Assembly: GCA_900660155.1 (NCBI GenBank)
Contig: CABFPE010000203.1
Location: forward strand, 1,190,905-1,217,409
Direction of reading: 5' to 3'
DNA: 26,505 nucleotides
Source of the DNA: Hofstenia miamia
Taxonomy: Eukaryota; Xenacoelomorpha; Acoela; Hofsteniidae
Each line of letters starts with the position of its first letter. Position 1 is the stretch's first letter. Shown in pieces: positions 8,885 through 18,999 of the stretch. Below the pieces are notes generated by a model. It did not search any database. It was not told where the DNA came from and was given only the letters and a program-made list of their open reading frames with translations. Both the position numbers and the translations under genes were made by a program.

Positions 8885-9540
8885 TTATTTGTATGTAGTA
8901 TGTGTAGTTATATGTGTAGTCAGAGGTTCCCTGATTTTCTTTATAATCTCACCTAGGATTATATCATCTTTTTGTTTGTCCAATATCTCTTGTTCAGTTA
9001 TTTCTTCTCTTATTAGTATCAGTAGTACTGCTTGACCTTTTTTATCCACGTTTATCTCTGGTAGTCCTTCATATTCAGTGTGTGGCAGGAACTGAAATTG
9101 CTTCTTCTCTCCATCTGTTTTTGCTGCATCTCTCTGGTATTCTGGAAGTGATGTCCAGAAGTCCGCATTGTTATGTAATGTGCCCTTTCTATGTTCGATC
9201 ATAAATGTGAACTCATTTAGGTATTCAATCCACCTAGATACTATTCCAGACTTGTCTCTTGAGAACTTCTTCAGCCAGGCCAATCCACTATTGTCTGTTC
9301 GCACTCTAAATTCTCTTCCAATAAGGAAGTGTGGAAATTTCTTAATACTCTCAATCAATGTGAGCATCTCCACCTTGGTGGAGCCGTAGTTCTCTTCACT
9401 TGCTCTCAGCTTGTGGCTGAAGAACTGAATGGGTACATCTTTTCTGTTTCTTGTTTGTACCAATGTTGCTCCAATTGCCACCATACTTGCATCGCAATCT
9501 AGTATGAATTTCTCATTGTTGTCTAGTGTGTTGAGTGAGG
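8885..9540 (-). pseudogene. pol: E1 RNase H
   Basis: RNase H, which degrades the RNA strand of the RNA-DNA hybrid during reverse transcription. The domain begins FILDCDAS (9485-9510), just before the Met of the 199-codon open segment. Catalytic residues visible: D in LDCDAS, E in KVEMLTL, D in RVRTDNSG and D in NNADFW. The Ty3/gypsy features FFSHKL, IESIKKF and WLKKFSRDKSGIVSRWIEYL are all present. A linker with IREEITEQEI leads to integrase, which lies in another frame. This is the best-preserved catalytic domain of E1 together with RT. Confidence 0.85.
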
Positions 9541-9735
9541 GTCATTTTGCCAGTTCTTCTTTGATGTTGTCCAATTCCTCCTGCTCTTGCCAAGTCCATA
9601 CGAATGGTACTGACTTCCTCATTAATTGGGTCATCTTTGCCATCTTGCCAGCTATATTTGGAATAAAAGCCCATAATAATTGAAGAATCCCATAATTCTC
9701 TGTATATCTTTTTTGTTGTTCAGTTTTTCTATCTT

Positions 9736-10893
9736 TCAGATCATTTCTCTGGCATTGTCATTCATGCATATTCTGCCCTTCTCTATCATTCTTCTGAGGA
9801 ACACTATCTTCTCTTTCAGGATTTTGCATTTATTTCCATTGATGTGAAGTCCCACGTTTTCTAGAATAATTAACATCCTCTCCAATTTTTCCAGGTATTC
9901 TTGGACTGTATCACTTGTGACTATGATGTCATCTATATAAGCGTCGACTCCCTCCTCCATTCTATGTGTCTTGTTCTTCAGTACCTTTGTTATATACCTC
10001 TGAAATGTTGCTGGTGCATTACAGTGTCCAAATGCCATATATATCCATTCGTACAGTCCATATGGAGTTATGAATGCTGTCTTCTCAATATCGTCTTCTT
10101 CCATCTTCACCTGCCAATAGGCCTTGCATAAATCCAATGTTGTAAAATATTTGTGTTTACTGGCTTTGTAGAGCATATCCTCTATTAACAGTAAGGGGCA
10201 TGAATCCTTTTTTGTCACCTCATTTAGCTTGTGAAAATCAATACATAGACAGTACTTGTTTCCCTTTTTTACAAACATGGTTGGTGCTGCATATGGGCTC
10301 TCACTTGGCTGAATGATTTTATTGTCAATTAACTCTTCCAGTATACAATTGTATTCTTCTTTCAGCTGCTTGGGCACCCTTTTGACTGGTAGTTTCATCA
10401 GTTTGTCCATTGTTGTGACGATTTTGTGCTTCTCGCCTACTGCCTGACCTACACTTATCTCTCTGTAGTTGAATATATGTTTGTGTTTTTCTAGGAGTGT
10501 TCTTAGTTGCATGATCTCCCATTCCTCTAGATGTTGATAATCTTCATCATTTATCTCAGGTATCCTGTATGTGTCTTCTTCTTCTGCTTTCATCCCAATG
10601 CTCTTGAGTCGGCTTTTGGGAGTACTCGCGACTTTGATGGTGTTTGTCCACTCGCCCTTGAGTTGGCCATGTGGAGCACTATCTGCTTTCCTTTGCAAGT
10701 CCTTGAATTGACCATGCAAATTACTCACTCCATCATCATCTTTGATTGCCTTCCAGATGAGTCTGATGTTAGTTTTGATGTATTTTCCATATATTCTTAT
10801 CTGAGATCTTTTCAGGTTCACATTCTGGTTCATAGCATTGAGAATTGGTATCCTTCCTTTTCCATGTTTTATCATGCAGACGCTAGACAGCAT
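9736..10893 (-). CDS. pol: E1 reverse transcriptase with upstream tether
   Basis: The longest open segment of the window, 385 codons, and only a domain of the former polyprotein. Residues 1-150 are the protease-RT tether. RT fingers and palm start near 170 (LPVKRVPKQLKEEY). SPYAAPTMFVKKG is at 199-211; the next motif reads YCLCIDFHKLN, where E2 has YRLCIDF, so an Arg is lost. The first catalytic Asp is D254 in LDLCKAYWQ; ITPYGLYEW and MAFGHCNAPATFQ follow; YIDD is at 319-322. It ends at a TGA, and the thumb and connection continue in frame with KIEKLNNKKDIQRIMGF before a frameshift. The Met at 10893 is internal, so this is not an independent gene. The tether carries GQFKD, GQLKG and SRLKS, resembling the RFKG motif of the post-integrase linker. 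Confidence 0.85.
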   Translation of the reverse strand: MLSSVCMIKHGKGRIPILNAMNQNVNLKRSQIRIYGKYIKTNIRLIWKAIKDDDGVSNLHGQFKDLQRKADSAPHGQLKGEWTNTIKVASTPKSRLKSIGMKAEEEDTYRIPEINDEDYQHLEEWEIMQLRTLLEKHKHIFNYREISVGQAVGEKHKIVTTMDKLMKLPVKRVPKQLKEEYNCILEELIDNKIIQPSESPYAAPTMFVKKGNKYCLCIDFHKLNEVTKKDSCPLLLIEDMLYKASKHKYFTTLDLCKAYWQVKMEEDDIEKTAFITPYGLYEWIYMAFGHCNAPATFQRYITKVLKNKTHRMEEGVDAYIDDIIVTSDTVQEYLEKLERMLIILENVGLHINGNKCKILKEKIVFLRRMIEKGRICMNDNAREMI

Positions 10894-10899
10894 TGAAAC

Positions 10900-11440
10900 T
10901 CATTTGGTATTGATGCCTTTGTTGTTGTATAGCATTATATCAGCTGTTATAGTGTCTTCCATCTCGATTGTGTGCATTTTCCATTGATGTGGTTGTAGGT
11001 GGATGTCCTTCTGCAGCTGAAATGTAACTGTTTTCTGCTTCTCCTGTTCTTCTTTGATTTCCATCTCCTCTTCTTTTACTTTTATGGTTTTATTTGCATA
11101 ATTAATAACACATCCATTTTTTGTCAAAAAATCATTTCCTAATATGACTTTGTATGGCAGTGAATTATTATGTGTATCCACTACTACTAGAGGTTGTTTG
11201 ATCATTGTGTTTGTGATTCTCATTTGTGCAATGTTTATCATTCCTTTTGTATCAATATAATCCCCTGAAACGTTGATTAGTCTCTTATTGCAACTATTTA
11301 TATCTTCTCATTCGAATCCCAATTTCATAGCACATTCATCAGTAATTATAGATGTTGCTGCTCCAGTATTGGTTGTCACTTTTGTCATCACTCCATTAAT
11401 AGGTATTGTTATCATATTCATCATGTCAAGGTTTGTTAGG
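10900..11440 (-). pseudogene. pol: E1 aspartic protease
   Basis: Retropepsin-type protease that would cleave the Gag-Pol polyprotein. The active-site motif reads NTGA at about 11360-11370 instead of DTGA; the Asn codon AAT follows a C, so it fits deamination of a CGAT. The frame continues through one TGA (11308-11310) into the open segment from 11241, which has the typical second half VILGNDFLTKNG with the flap region before it. After the fold comes a Glu/Lys-rich segment leading to the RT tether. With the active-site Asp gone the enzyme would be dead. Confidence 0.75.
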
Positions 11441-11469
11441 ATCATTATTGATGCACTGTTGTCATGAGT

Positions 11470-13030
11470 CAGCACTCTACTTAGTTTTCTGACTCCTCAT
11501 CAGTTGGTAGTGCTTCATTGATTTCATCTTCCATCTATAATACATCCTCTTCATTGTAGTAGGCTTCTTCGTCCCCAATTATGTTTATTTGTTTTGGGCA
11601 GTCTGGTTTTTTATGTCCTTTCTGTCCACAGCCATAGCATTTAACATCTTTCTCTTTTACTTTCATTGTCTTACCATCTTTTCCTTTCACTTTTATTATT
11701 TTTTCTTGTTTCATTTCAATATAGGCTTTGTTGGGGATGCACAGCTTGAGATTGCTTCTCTAATTTGGTCCCTCTCTATGCCATGTGGCTTTCTCATATA
11801 TTTGGGTATTGTTTTCCATTGTCACTTGTATGTCAACCACTTTTCTAATCATCCTTTCCAATTTATTGTTGATGTGTGAGAACAAGTCGTATTTCGAATA
11901 ACTGTTGCCTCTCAAACTGAGCATTAATAGTCATTTGACTTGTTGCATGTAATTTTGGATATCATCAGTTTTCATTTTTGTTGCATTCAAAATGATCCAG
12001 TACTGATTTTTGAAACTTTTGTTCTCATAGTAATTGATGAAGTCTCTGATTAGCAGTTGATAATTTCTTTCTGTTTCTGCATCCAGAAGCAAGTAGTGTT
12101 GGGACACTGCCCCTGTTAAATATAATGGCTCACTTTTCATTCCACCATTGTCAGTTCAAACATTTGCAACCACTCAGCAAATGTGAGATTGTATCCATCT
12201 ACTCTTCCATTAAATTTGGGTAGTGTCTCTTTACAGTGTATTGTGTCTCTGGCTGTTGATTGCTGTAAAATTGATCTCTCATATCTGTGTTTCTTGTGAT
12301 TTGTTATCATATCCTCCTCTTGCAGTTGCATGGTCACTGCTTTTGTTATTTTTTTTATTATTTTCTGTTTCTCAAAGTCAGAATCTTTGTCTGATTCTTC
12401 ATATGTTACCTCTTTGCAGGTTGGTATGTGTGGTGCCTGTAACTTGCTCTCCTTTCTGGAATGGAATTAGATTTCATGAGTTTGCATGTTGTTTCTGTTC
12501 TCCTCTTCTTTTAGTTGTAGCAATCTCATTTTGTCTTTCAACTGTTCCAGTTCTCCTGCCTGTAGGTCATTATCTTTGATTAGTTGTCTGTTTGTTCTTT
12601 CCAACTCTTGTTTTTTTTCTTGCCATCGCTGATTTTGTTCTAGAAACCTTTTTTTAGATTCATATAGTTGGTGTGTAAGATTTTTTATCTTTTTTTAGAA
12701 TAATTGGCTTTGTTCCTCTACCCACATTTCCATTTTTAATCTGATCTGTGTCAGTATTGTTTCACTTTGTTTTTCCATCTCCTTCACTTTCTGAGTCAAT
12801 TGTTCTATTTGGTGTTATAAGAGTTCCTTTTTTTCGTGTCTCTTTCTTAGCATACACATTATATCTTGTGGGTTTGTCTCTGGGGGGTTCGTCTCGGGGG
12901 GTGAACTAAGGGATTGTAATTCCATGTCTGTCGCTGATTTCTCAACAAAATATGGAGATGATTATATTGTTCTGGGTGTTACTGCTTTAATTGCAGTCTT
13001 TTTCACACTTTCTTTCTTTCCTTTTGTCAT
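11470..13030 (-). pseudogene. gag: E1 gag
   Basis: Structural polyprotein. The frame opens at a Met at 13030, about 215 bp after the primer binding site. It begins Lys-rich, then a Pro-rich PPETNPPETNP segment, then some 120-150 residues rich in Glu, Gln, Lys and Leu that look like a long coiled coil (about 12840-12490). The capsid-like part begins LPKFNGR with FAEWLQMFELTM at 12230-12140 and continues, after a one-base frameshift near 12140, as 11931-12140. A CCHC zinc knuckle is near the C terminus. In-frame stops in the N-terminal half are TAA (for example 12962-12964). The capsid match is to the general gypsy Gag pattern only. Confidence 0.75.
11598..11639 (-). other. E1 nucleocapsid CCHC zinc knuckle
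   Basis: The frame reads CYGCGQKGHKKPDC, an exact C-x2-C-x4-H-x4-C retroviral zinc knuckle, with basic residues around it. It binds element RNA in the nucleocapsid of this class. Only one knuckle is visible. It lies just upstream of the protease region, as expected. Confidence 0.9.
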
Positions 13031-13244
13031 ATTTTCTTCTGGTTCATAGTGGTTTTCCCATCTCTAGGTCGTGATTCCAGGATCCCAGTGAAGTGCTTTT
13101 GTTCAGTTTGGGGTATCTCTCTCTCTCTTACTGATTGTTATTTTATGTAACAATTTGCTGCTTTTGCACTTTCACTTGTAGCTTTTGTTGTTGTCTTGCG
13201 GGTAGTTTAACTGAATGTTTCTTCTTTTTAGAATTGCTGTTCTT
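13031..13244 (-). other. E1 5' untranslated leader
   Basis: Lies between the primer binding site and the first gag Met. It contains a short (CT)n run on the plus strand near 13120-13130. No other structure that I can support. Confidence 0.5.
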
Positions 13245-13261
13245 GGCTGTCATGGTCGCCA
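13245..13261 (-). promoter_or_regulatory. E1 primer binding site
   Basis: Directly after the 5' LTR end (ATTACA) the minus strand reads TGGCGACCATGACAGCC with zero spacing. TGG pairs with the CCA end of a tRNA; the next bases would pair with an acceptor and T stem. The GACC acceptor start suggests a tRNA-Arg-like primer with a few mismatches, but that identity is from memory and uncertain. Confidence 0.7.
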
Positions 13262-14390
13262 TGTAATATCCTCTACCAGGCATTATCACTGTTTATCTAC
13301 TGTTACTGTATAATGTTAGCTGTGTTATTGTGGGTAAGGATTTACTTGTTGTTACTGCTTGACTAGTTTCTTCTGTTAACTTATGTAACTTAGAATTAAC
13401 TGTTCACTATTTAGGTGATGAAGCCATGCTGTAATTTCTGCAATGATCTTCTGATGGGCATCTGCCCAAAGTGGATCTCCACATCCAGTTTCACCATTCC
13501 ATCCAATGGTTGAGTGCCACTTCTCAGCTCAATCAATATAGCTTATGTGTACCCTACCTTAGCTCAGTGCTTACTCAAGACATGACACAATTCGACTTAA
13601 ACTCTATTTTGTGAAAGTGTTATATCTATTCACAACCTGAATTGTTACTAGTTGTTCATTAAGTATTACATGTAGCCATTGCCAAAATATATTGGCTTAT
13701 TTAAATATATTCTTTTCAAACAACTTCCTAACCTACATTTATAATTTACTACATGTATGGTCACTTTATCAGTCAATTATAGGTCGTTAATTTGGATCTA
13801 AAATAATATTAATATAATTCCTAAGTTTCAGTCATCCAACAGTTTGCTGACAATTAATTATTTAATACATGTAGAAATGAAATGCTAGTTGGCTAATCAA
13901 GAGAAAACCCCTACACCTAACATATGTGCACTTTCAGGATCTGGCACAGAGACCCTAGAATCATTCCCTGTGATGTATCCAGACCACTACTAAACACTGC
14001 TCGATTAGCTCAACATTGTATTAAATAAGCAAACTGTTAAATTGAAACAAAATAAGAATTCTGAAATATAATTCTTTATCAAACTCTTACAGTGGTTTTT
14101 AATCTATTTATAGTATCTCCAAAAGAAGTACCTGTTGATTCAAATTTAAACTTCTGCCAATATGGTGGCTGAAAATAATGAAAGCGTCATTTATTCAAAA
14201 AGTATTTTTATCAACAGACACAAATATCTCTTTTTTGACACATGTTGTTTCTTAGTTGCATATTACAAATAAATGTGAAATAACACTAATTGATTTGATT
14301 ACAATATTTTTTAATCATCTTCTCTTTGATCTTAATCTCTTTCCTCAACATTTGCAGCTTATTTAAGATTTTGTTTGGATGATGCTACAG
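13262..14390 (-). repeat. E1 5' LTR, also bordering E2
   Basis: 1129 bp, direct copy of 3021-4136 with scattered substitutions and small indels. Its inner edge abuts the primer binding site of E1. Its outer edge at 14390 is joined directly to E2 interior sequence rather than to a target-site duplication, so the same LTR may serve as the 3' LTR of E2. Confidence 0.9.
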
Positions 14391-15004
14391 TATGGTTCTT
14401 CCCCCACTTACACCTTCCCCTGGAACTCCATGTGTCACACTGCCCTCAAATCTGCATTGTGGACTTTTGGAGGGAAAGTTGGGCTGCTTTGCCTCAGTTC
14501 TCTGTGTGCCCTCAAATTGGCTTTGCAGATCTCTGGGAGTAACATTGGTTCTCTGATTGCCCTCAAATCAGTGTTGCAGATCTCCAATGGGAGAGTCATT
14601 TTGTCTTTTTGTCTCCCTGCCCTTAAATCAGTGTTGGGGACTACTTGGATGCCACTTCACTCTGTGCTGTTGATTAGTCAGTGCTTCATTCTCATCCCTT
14701 TTGCCCTTGAATCAATGTCCAGTTTGAGAACTCCTGCATATTCTCCTTTGTGGATTGGATGTTGTTATTTCCTCTGCCTTCTGGTTGCAGTGCACTCTCT
14801 TGCTCCTCAGTTGTTGCATCTCTCTTGATTTGCCTAAATTCAGTGAGTAAGTTTAAATCCCACACTTTGGGGTCATATACATATTTATCTCTTACTGCCC
14901 TTCTTGGCAGTACTCTTGTTTGTAAGGTTTCATTACTGATATTTGTTTTGAATTATTTGTTGAAACCTTCTTCCAGTAAACTGTCTAACTCATTCATATC
15001 ATAA
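14391..15004 (-). pseudogene. E2 post-integrase linker with repeated motif
   Basis: The minus-strand frame continues from pol and includes VRDKYVYDPKVWDLNLL, conserved with E1 and E3. Beyond it (14391-14717) a short motif recurs five times, visible on the plus strand as TGCCCT(C/T)(A/G)AAT starting near 14441, 14507, 14557, 14618 and 14702, at uneven spacing of 50-84 bp. It encodes variants of DLQxxFEG. The plus-strand open frame at 14379-14828 with repeated ALKSVLQIS is the mirror image of this repeat, not a gene. The last bases before the LTR are purine-rich on the minus strand (GTGGGGGAAGAA). Confidence 0.6.
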
Positions 15005-16090
15005 ATAATTTCATTTCCATTAGTTCATCTAATATAGTTTCCTCAACATCTGCCATTGCTTGTTTCAAATTTTGAAAAAGCAATAATCTGCTGTTGCTTA
15101 GCATATACTCATTGTTTGGCAATACTTGCATTATCATGTATGGACCTGACCAAATTGTTTTAAGTTTTCAGACCTGGTTCATGTCTGTTAACTTTACAGG
15201 TGTGAATGCATATACTGTGTTGCCTATCTTATGTGCATGACCAAAAATTTTTTTATTGTAATTTTGTTGCAGTCTCATGGCAGACTTCTTTATATTATGG
15301 CACATCATTTCATGTATCACAGTAATTTGGCTTCTTAGTTGATTCACATAGTTGTTGTCCAGCTTTCCACTATAGTTGAAGTATTGCATTGAGAGTGGCA
15401 TCACTGCTTCCCTTCCAAACATTGTCTTGAATGGTGTCATGCCCATCATTGAATGTATGGACATATAAAAATACTCAACCATTTCAATTACGTTTTGCCA
15501 CTTCCATCTGCCAATCCTTGATGTTGTGACACTTATCAACTTGATTAACATCCTGTTCAATCTTTCAACTGTGCCATTTGCCTGCAGGTGATATGCTGTT
15601 GTTCTCTTGCTTACTTTTTCCAATAGTCATAACATTTCCTGAAATAGACCACTTTTGAATTGCAGCCCTTTGTCTGTAATTATTGTCTCCATTAGTCCAA
15701 ACTTCAGGATCCACTCCTTCATTACTATCTCTGCTGTTGTTTTCACCATTGTGTTCTTCATTGGGATCATCCTTGAGTATTTAGTAAAGTTATCCACCAT
15801 TACTAGTAAGTTTTGGTATCCTTTGTCATCTCTTGACAGCATCTCCAAATTCATATGTATGATTTTGTTAGGATGTGTCACTATGATCTTTTCTAGTGGT
15901 GCTCTCTGGGTTGGGAAATGCTGCTTGTAATTTAGAAGGCATGTTGTGCATTTATTAATTACCTCCTCTGTAACTTTTCTGACTGCTGTCATAATAAACC
16001 TTGCATTAAAAGTAATTCTGTTTGTGTGATGCCTAAATGGCCCCTCTCATGCACCTTCCTTATTAGTTCCCTTTTGTAATATTCTAGGAT
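15005..16090 (-). pseudogene. pol: E2 integrase
   Basis: Integrase in two main open pieces, 15627-15992 and 15168-15623, separated by a TGA where E1 has Lys, plus flanking parts. HHCC finger: VHERGHLGI at about 16060-16035 with both His, and CTTC near 15945. The first catalytic position is Asn (HMNLEML), as in E1. The second is ITDKGLQF and the third NGTVERLN, so D and E of the D-35-E part remain. The GPY/F module reads WSGPYMIMQVLPNNEYML at about 15150-15097, after a TGA following NQV. It retains Arg codons at sites that are TGA in E1 (for example TQRAPLEK and FNARFIM), useful for reading E1. Confidence 0.8.
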
Positions 16091-16239
16091 TGCAATTCTG
16101 CTGTTTTGTGATTCCATTTATAGGAGTCCTATTTTATTTGTCTTCTATTTATATCTCTCATAGTAGCTTGCTGTTAGTTTTGATAGTTTTAGTTTCAGTT
16201 CTTGCAGCTTTTTATTATGATTTCATTTAGTATAAAATC

Positions 16240-17031
16240 ATCCTTTTGCTTCTCTATGATCTCTTGCTCTGATATCTCTTCCTTTATCATGATTGGTAGG
16301 ACTGCTTGCCCTTTTTTATCAACATTTATTTCAAGTAGTTCATACTCCATGTGTGGTAAGAATTGAAATTGTTTCTTTTCACATTCTTCCTTGGCTGCAT
16401 CTCCTTGGTACTCTGAGAGTGCTGTCCAGAAATCTGCATTACTGTTCCTCTCTCATGTTCAATGGTGAAAGTAAATTCATTTAGGTACTTGATTCATGTT
16501 GACACTATTCCTGATTTGTCTTCTGAGAACTTCTTCAGCCATGCCAGGATGTTGTTGTCTGTGTGGACCCTGAATTCTTGTCCAATTAGAAAATGCCTGA
16601 ATTTCTTAATGCTTTCAATTAGGGCTAACATCTCTAATTTCATCAAACAGTAGTTCTCCTCACACAGCTTCAGTTTGCAGCTAAAGAATTGTATCAGCAC
16701 TTCCTTGTCATTTTTCATTTGTCCCAGTGTTACACTAATCACCACCTTGCTTGCATTGCAGTCCAAAATGAATGTTTCATTGTAATCCAGCATGTTCATC
16801 AATTGCAGTTTTGCTAGTTCTTCCTTTATATTGTCCAGTTCCTCTTGTTCCTGCCATGTCCATATAAAAGGTACTGATTTTCTCATTAGTCATGTCATTT
16901 TTTGCAGTTTTTCCAGCAATGTTAGGTATGAATGTTCTATAGTAGTTCAAGAAACCCATTATCCTCTGTATGTCTTTCTTGTTATTTGGTTTCTCTATCT
17001 TCTGGATCATGTCTCCTGCATGATCCTTCAT
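16240..17031 (-). pseudogene. pol: E2 RT thumb/connection and RNase H
   Basis: Two overlapping frames: 16777-17031 (KDIQRIMGFLNYYRTFIPNIAG, the RT thumb-connection) and 16494-16886 (RNase H). RNase H shows FILDCNAS, where the catalytic Asp codon GAT is now AAT at 16755-16757 within a former CGAT. The other residues are intact: E in KLEMLAL and D in RVHTDNN. WLKKFSEDKSGIVS follows, then a frame break near 16490, then NADFW and the KQFQFLPH linker to integrase up to about 16240. Confidence 0.75.
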
Positions 17032-17108
17032 GCATATCTGCCCTTTTCTATTACTTGTCCCAAGAATATGATCTTCTCCTTCAGTATATCACATTTATTT
17101 CTGTTGAT

Positions 17109-17640
17109 TCACAGGTTTGCTCTTTCTAAGATTAGAAATGTTCTTTCCAGCTTTTCAAGGTGTTCTTCTATGGTGTTACTCATCACAATGATATCATCTA
17201 TGTATGCATTTACACCTTCTTCTATTTTATGTTTCTTGTTCTTTAGTACCTTTGTTATAAATCTCTGGAAAGTCACCAGTGCATTACACAAGCTGACCAC
17301 CATATAAATCCACTCATACAGCTCATATGGTGTGATGAACACTGTTTTCTTGATATCCTCCTCTTCCATCCATTCCTGCCAGTATGCCTTACATAGATCT
17401 ATCAATGTAAAGTATTTGTGCTTATTTGCTTCATACAGCATGTCTTCTATTCTTGGAAGTGGGTAATTGTCTTTTTTTGTCACTTCATTTAGTTTCTAAA
17501 AATCTATGCACAACCTGTACTTCTTCTCCCTGCTTTACAAACACTGTCAGTGCTGTGTATGGGCTTTTGCTAGGTTGAATTATTTTGAGTTTATGTCTCT
17601 CTAGCACTTCTCTGAGTTGTTGCAATTGCTTCCTGTTCAG
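17109..17640 (-). pseudogene. pol: E2 reverse transcriptase
   Basis: RT palm in the open piece 17109-17483: DLCKAYWQ with the first catalytic Asp and YIDDIIV with the YIDD box intact. The segment that reads MAFGHCNAPATFQ in E1 is MVVSLCNALVTFQ here, losing conserved Phe-Gly and Pro. Upstream the frame has KYRLCIDF then a TAG inside FxKLN. About 150 bp of the fingers are missing compared with E1 (E1 10323-10473 has no counterpart at 17588). The enzyme is not functional. Confidence 0.75.
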
Positions 17641-17795
17641 AAGGATTGATATTCCTCTTCTAGTAATTGTGGTGTCTTGTACTCATCTTCTCTATTTGCT
17701 TTCATCCCTATGCCCTTGAATCAGCTGTTGGGAGTACTTGCTACATTGATGGTTTTTGTCCACTCACCCTTGAATTGGCTGTGTAGAGTACCTAA
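17641..17795 (-). pseudogene. pol: E2 protease-RT tether fragment
   Basis: Matches the E1 tether at about 10540-10700, including two copies of the CCCTTGAAT motif near 17711 and 17767. It ends abruptly at the E3 LTR. Confidence 0.6.
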
Positions 17796-18700
17796 TGTTT
17801 CATTTCCTCAAATCAATCATACAAATGTAGGATTGGTGGGGTGCATCTAGCAGCTTGAGTGGTACAAGGTTGCAGAGAATTACCATCACTGAGAGCAGCC
17901 CATATTCTAACAAAACAAATGAAGATTGGTAGTTTGCCAATTTCACTGTAGAAAAAAGAACTGATACCATCATGGCATCTTGCTGAAGCCAAATCATCAG
18001 AATACATCCTCACCATCTAAGGTGCTAATTGTGTGTCTCAAGTTCAATTTCTAGCTCAATAAATCAACTTTAGCTCAATGTTTGTTATCTCAGCTCATGT
18101 AATAAGATATTAAATAACATGTAATTACCATGTATTCCTGTACACCAACAGCATAGTATATTTGCATAGTGTGATGTTATGTGCATGTAAAATTGATTGA
18201 ATTAGTAGTTCTTTTATTCCCCATACCAATATGTAGCCTAAAGTGACCACAATATGGGCTCACATCTGTCAAGGAGCAAGTTATTCCCCCAGGCAAAGCA
18301 GAGTTCCTCCCACATTATCACTGGATCTTACAGTTGCATTATTATAAAATTCATACCAAATCTAAAAAGGCTATTAGATAATAAATAATGAAAGAGCAAA
18401 TGTTATCCAGTGAGAACAAAATTTATTTGATGTTTGATAAGAGTAAGTTCCCTATTTTATACAAGAAAAAAGGTAAATATTTACTGTTTTTTACAAAATT
18501 CACTTTTCCCTCACAAATTAAACAATCAATACAACATAATCTCAAATCAAGGGGACAATTTCCCTAAATTCAAAAACTAAGTTCAAAGAACTGCAAATTA
18601 ACAAAAATCACTAAATCAATGATAGTAAATAGCACCAAATGAATTAGAGAGTGCCAATAATTGAAAAATAAAAATAATAAGGGCCCTGAGTGACTTTACA
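17796..18700 (-). repeat. E3 3' LTR
   Basis: The inner edge is set by the polypurine tract: minus strand GGGGGCCA then TGTAAAGTCACTC. The outer edge is set by the break in E2 homology and an ending GAAATGAAACA at 17796, similar in form to the E1 LTR end. That gives 905 bp with TG...CA termini. The second LTR is not in the window, so the edges are inferred. The plus-strand solo LTR at 2148 is a diverged relative. The small minus-strand frames at 17800-18016 fall inside this LTR and show no recognisable protein. Confidence 0.7.
18213..18218 (-). promoter_or_regulatory. Candidate poly(A) signal in the E3 LTR
   Basis: AATAAA on the minus strand about 485 bp into the LTR, at the position aligned with AATAAA 2611-2616 in the solo LTR. 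Confidence 0.4.
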
Positions 18701-18710
18701 TGGCCCCCAT
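18701..18710 (-). promoter_or_regulatory. E3 polypurine tract
   Basis: Minus strand ATGGGGGCCA directly before the LTR start TGTAAAG, the same arrangement as GAGGGGGGCA in E1. It also encodes the last residues (A-M-G-A-M) of the orphan ORF. Confidence 0.75.
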
Positions 18711-18999
18711 TGCATGGTTAAGGTTGTGGTAACAGTTGGACAGTAGGACCACACAACAACTTTTGGGCTTCTTTGACCATTTCCTTGGCAGGCACATCAT
18801 CCCAGGGTGAAACCTCTGCATACCAAGGTCGCTGAGTGACTTGTGTCAGTGCCTCCCATTGAGTGATGGTTTCACTGCTTAGCCTAAAACACTTGAGATC
18901 TGGTAGCCTAGAACTAATAGGACAATTGTGTCATAGCATGTTCAACCTCCAGGTGAAGGTGTCATAGAAAATTTCATACAGACAAAGGCCCTTGAGGGT

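Larger units (their letters stand above)
3021..14390 (-). mobile_element. E1: Ty3/gypsy LTR retrotransposon with extra 3' ORF, decayed
   Basis: A complete structural unit of about 11.4 kb on the minus strand. Two direct LTRs (13262-14390 as 5' and 3021-4136 as 3') flank, in transcription order, a primer binding site, gag with a CCHC knuckle, protease, RT, RNase H, integrase and a long orphan ORF, then a polypurine tract. The protease-RT-RNase H-integrase order is that of Ty3/gypsy. The LTRs differ by roughly 7% over the ~480 bp compared by eye, so the insertion is old. The reading frames hold many stops and at least several frameshifts, so no intact protein is expected. Flanking bases (TATAG on the left, GTATG on the right) do not form a target-site duplication, and the right flank is E2 interior. 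Confidence 0.9.
14391..17795 (-). mobile_element. E2: partial Ty3/gypsy element, close relative of E1
   Basis: Interior sequence closely parallel to E1 from the post-integrase linker (E1 about 7256) to the protease-RT tether (E1 about 10700). It lacks any equivalent of the 3 kb orphan ORF: sequence matching E1 7256 onward starts right at the outer edge of the LTR. On the right it stops at 17795, where the E3 LTR begins; the rest of E2 (protease, gag, 5' LTR) should lie beyond E3, outside the window. Compared with E1 it also lacks about 150 bp in the RT fingers (around 17588). Confidence 0.8.

Noticed and set aside
13110..13135. (CT)n run as a microsatellite of interest
   Set aside because: Only a few units in the E1 leader; no sign of expansion or function.
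14379..14828. Plus-strand open frame of 149 codons with repeated ALKSVLQIS units
   Set aside because: It is the antisense of the E2 linker repeat on the minus strand; the periodicity comes from the repeated DNA word, and the minus frame is the one conserved with E1.
16792..17307. Plus-strand open frame of 171 codons rich in Ser, Phe and Ile, looking like a membrane protein
   Set aside because: It is antisense to E2 RT and RNase H, whose motifs are clear on the minus strand; hydrophobic antisense frames are common there.
17800..18016. Two overlapping minus-strand frames that might be a host exon fragment
   Set aside because: They fall inside the inferred E3 LTR and partly align at DNA level with the solo LTR at 2148; no protein motif.
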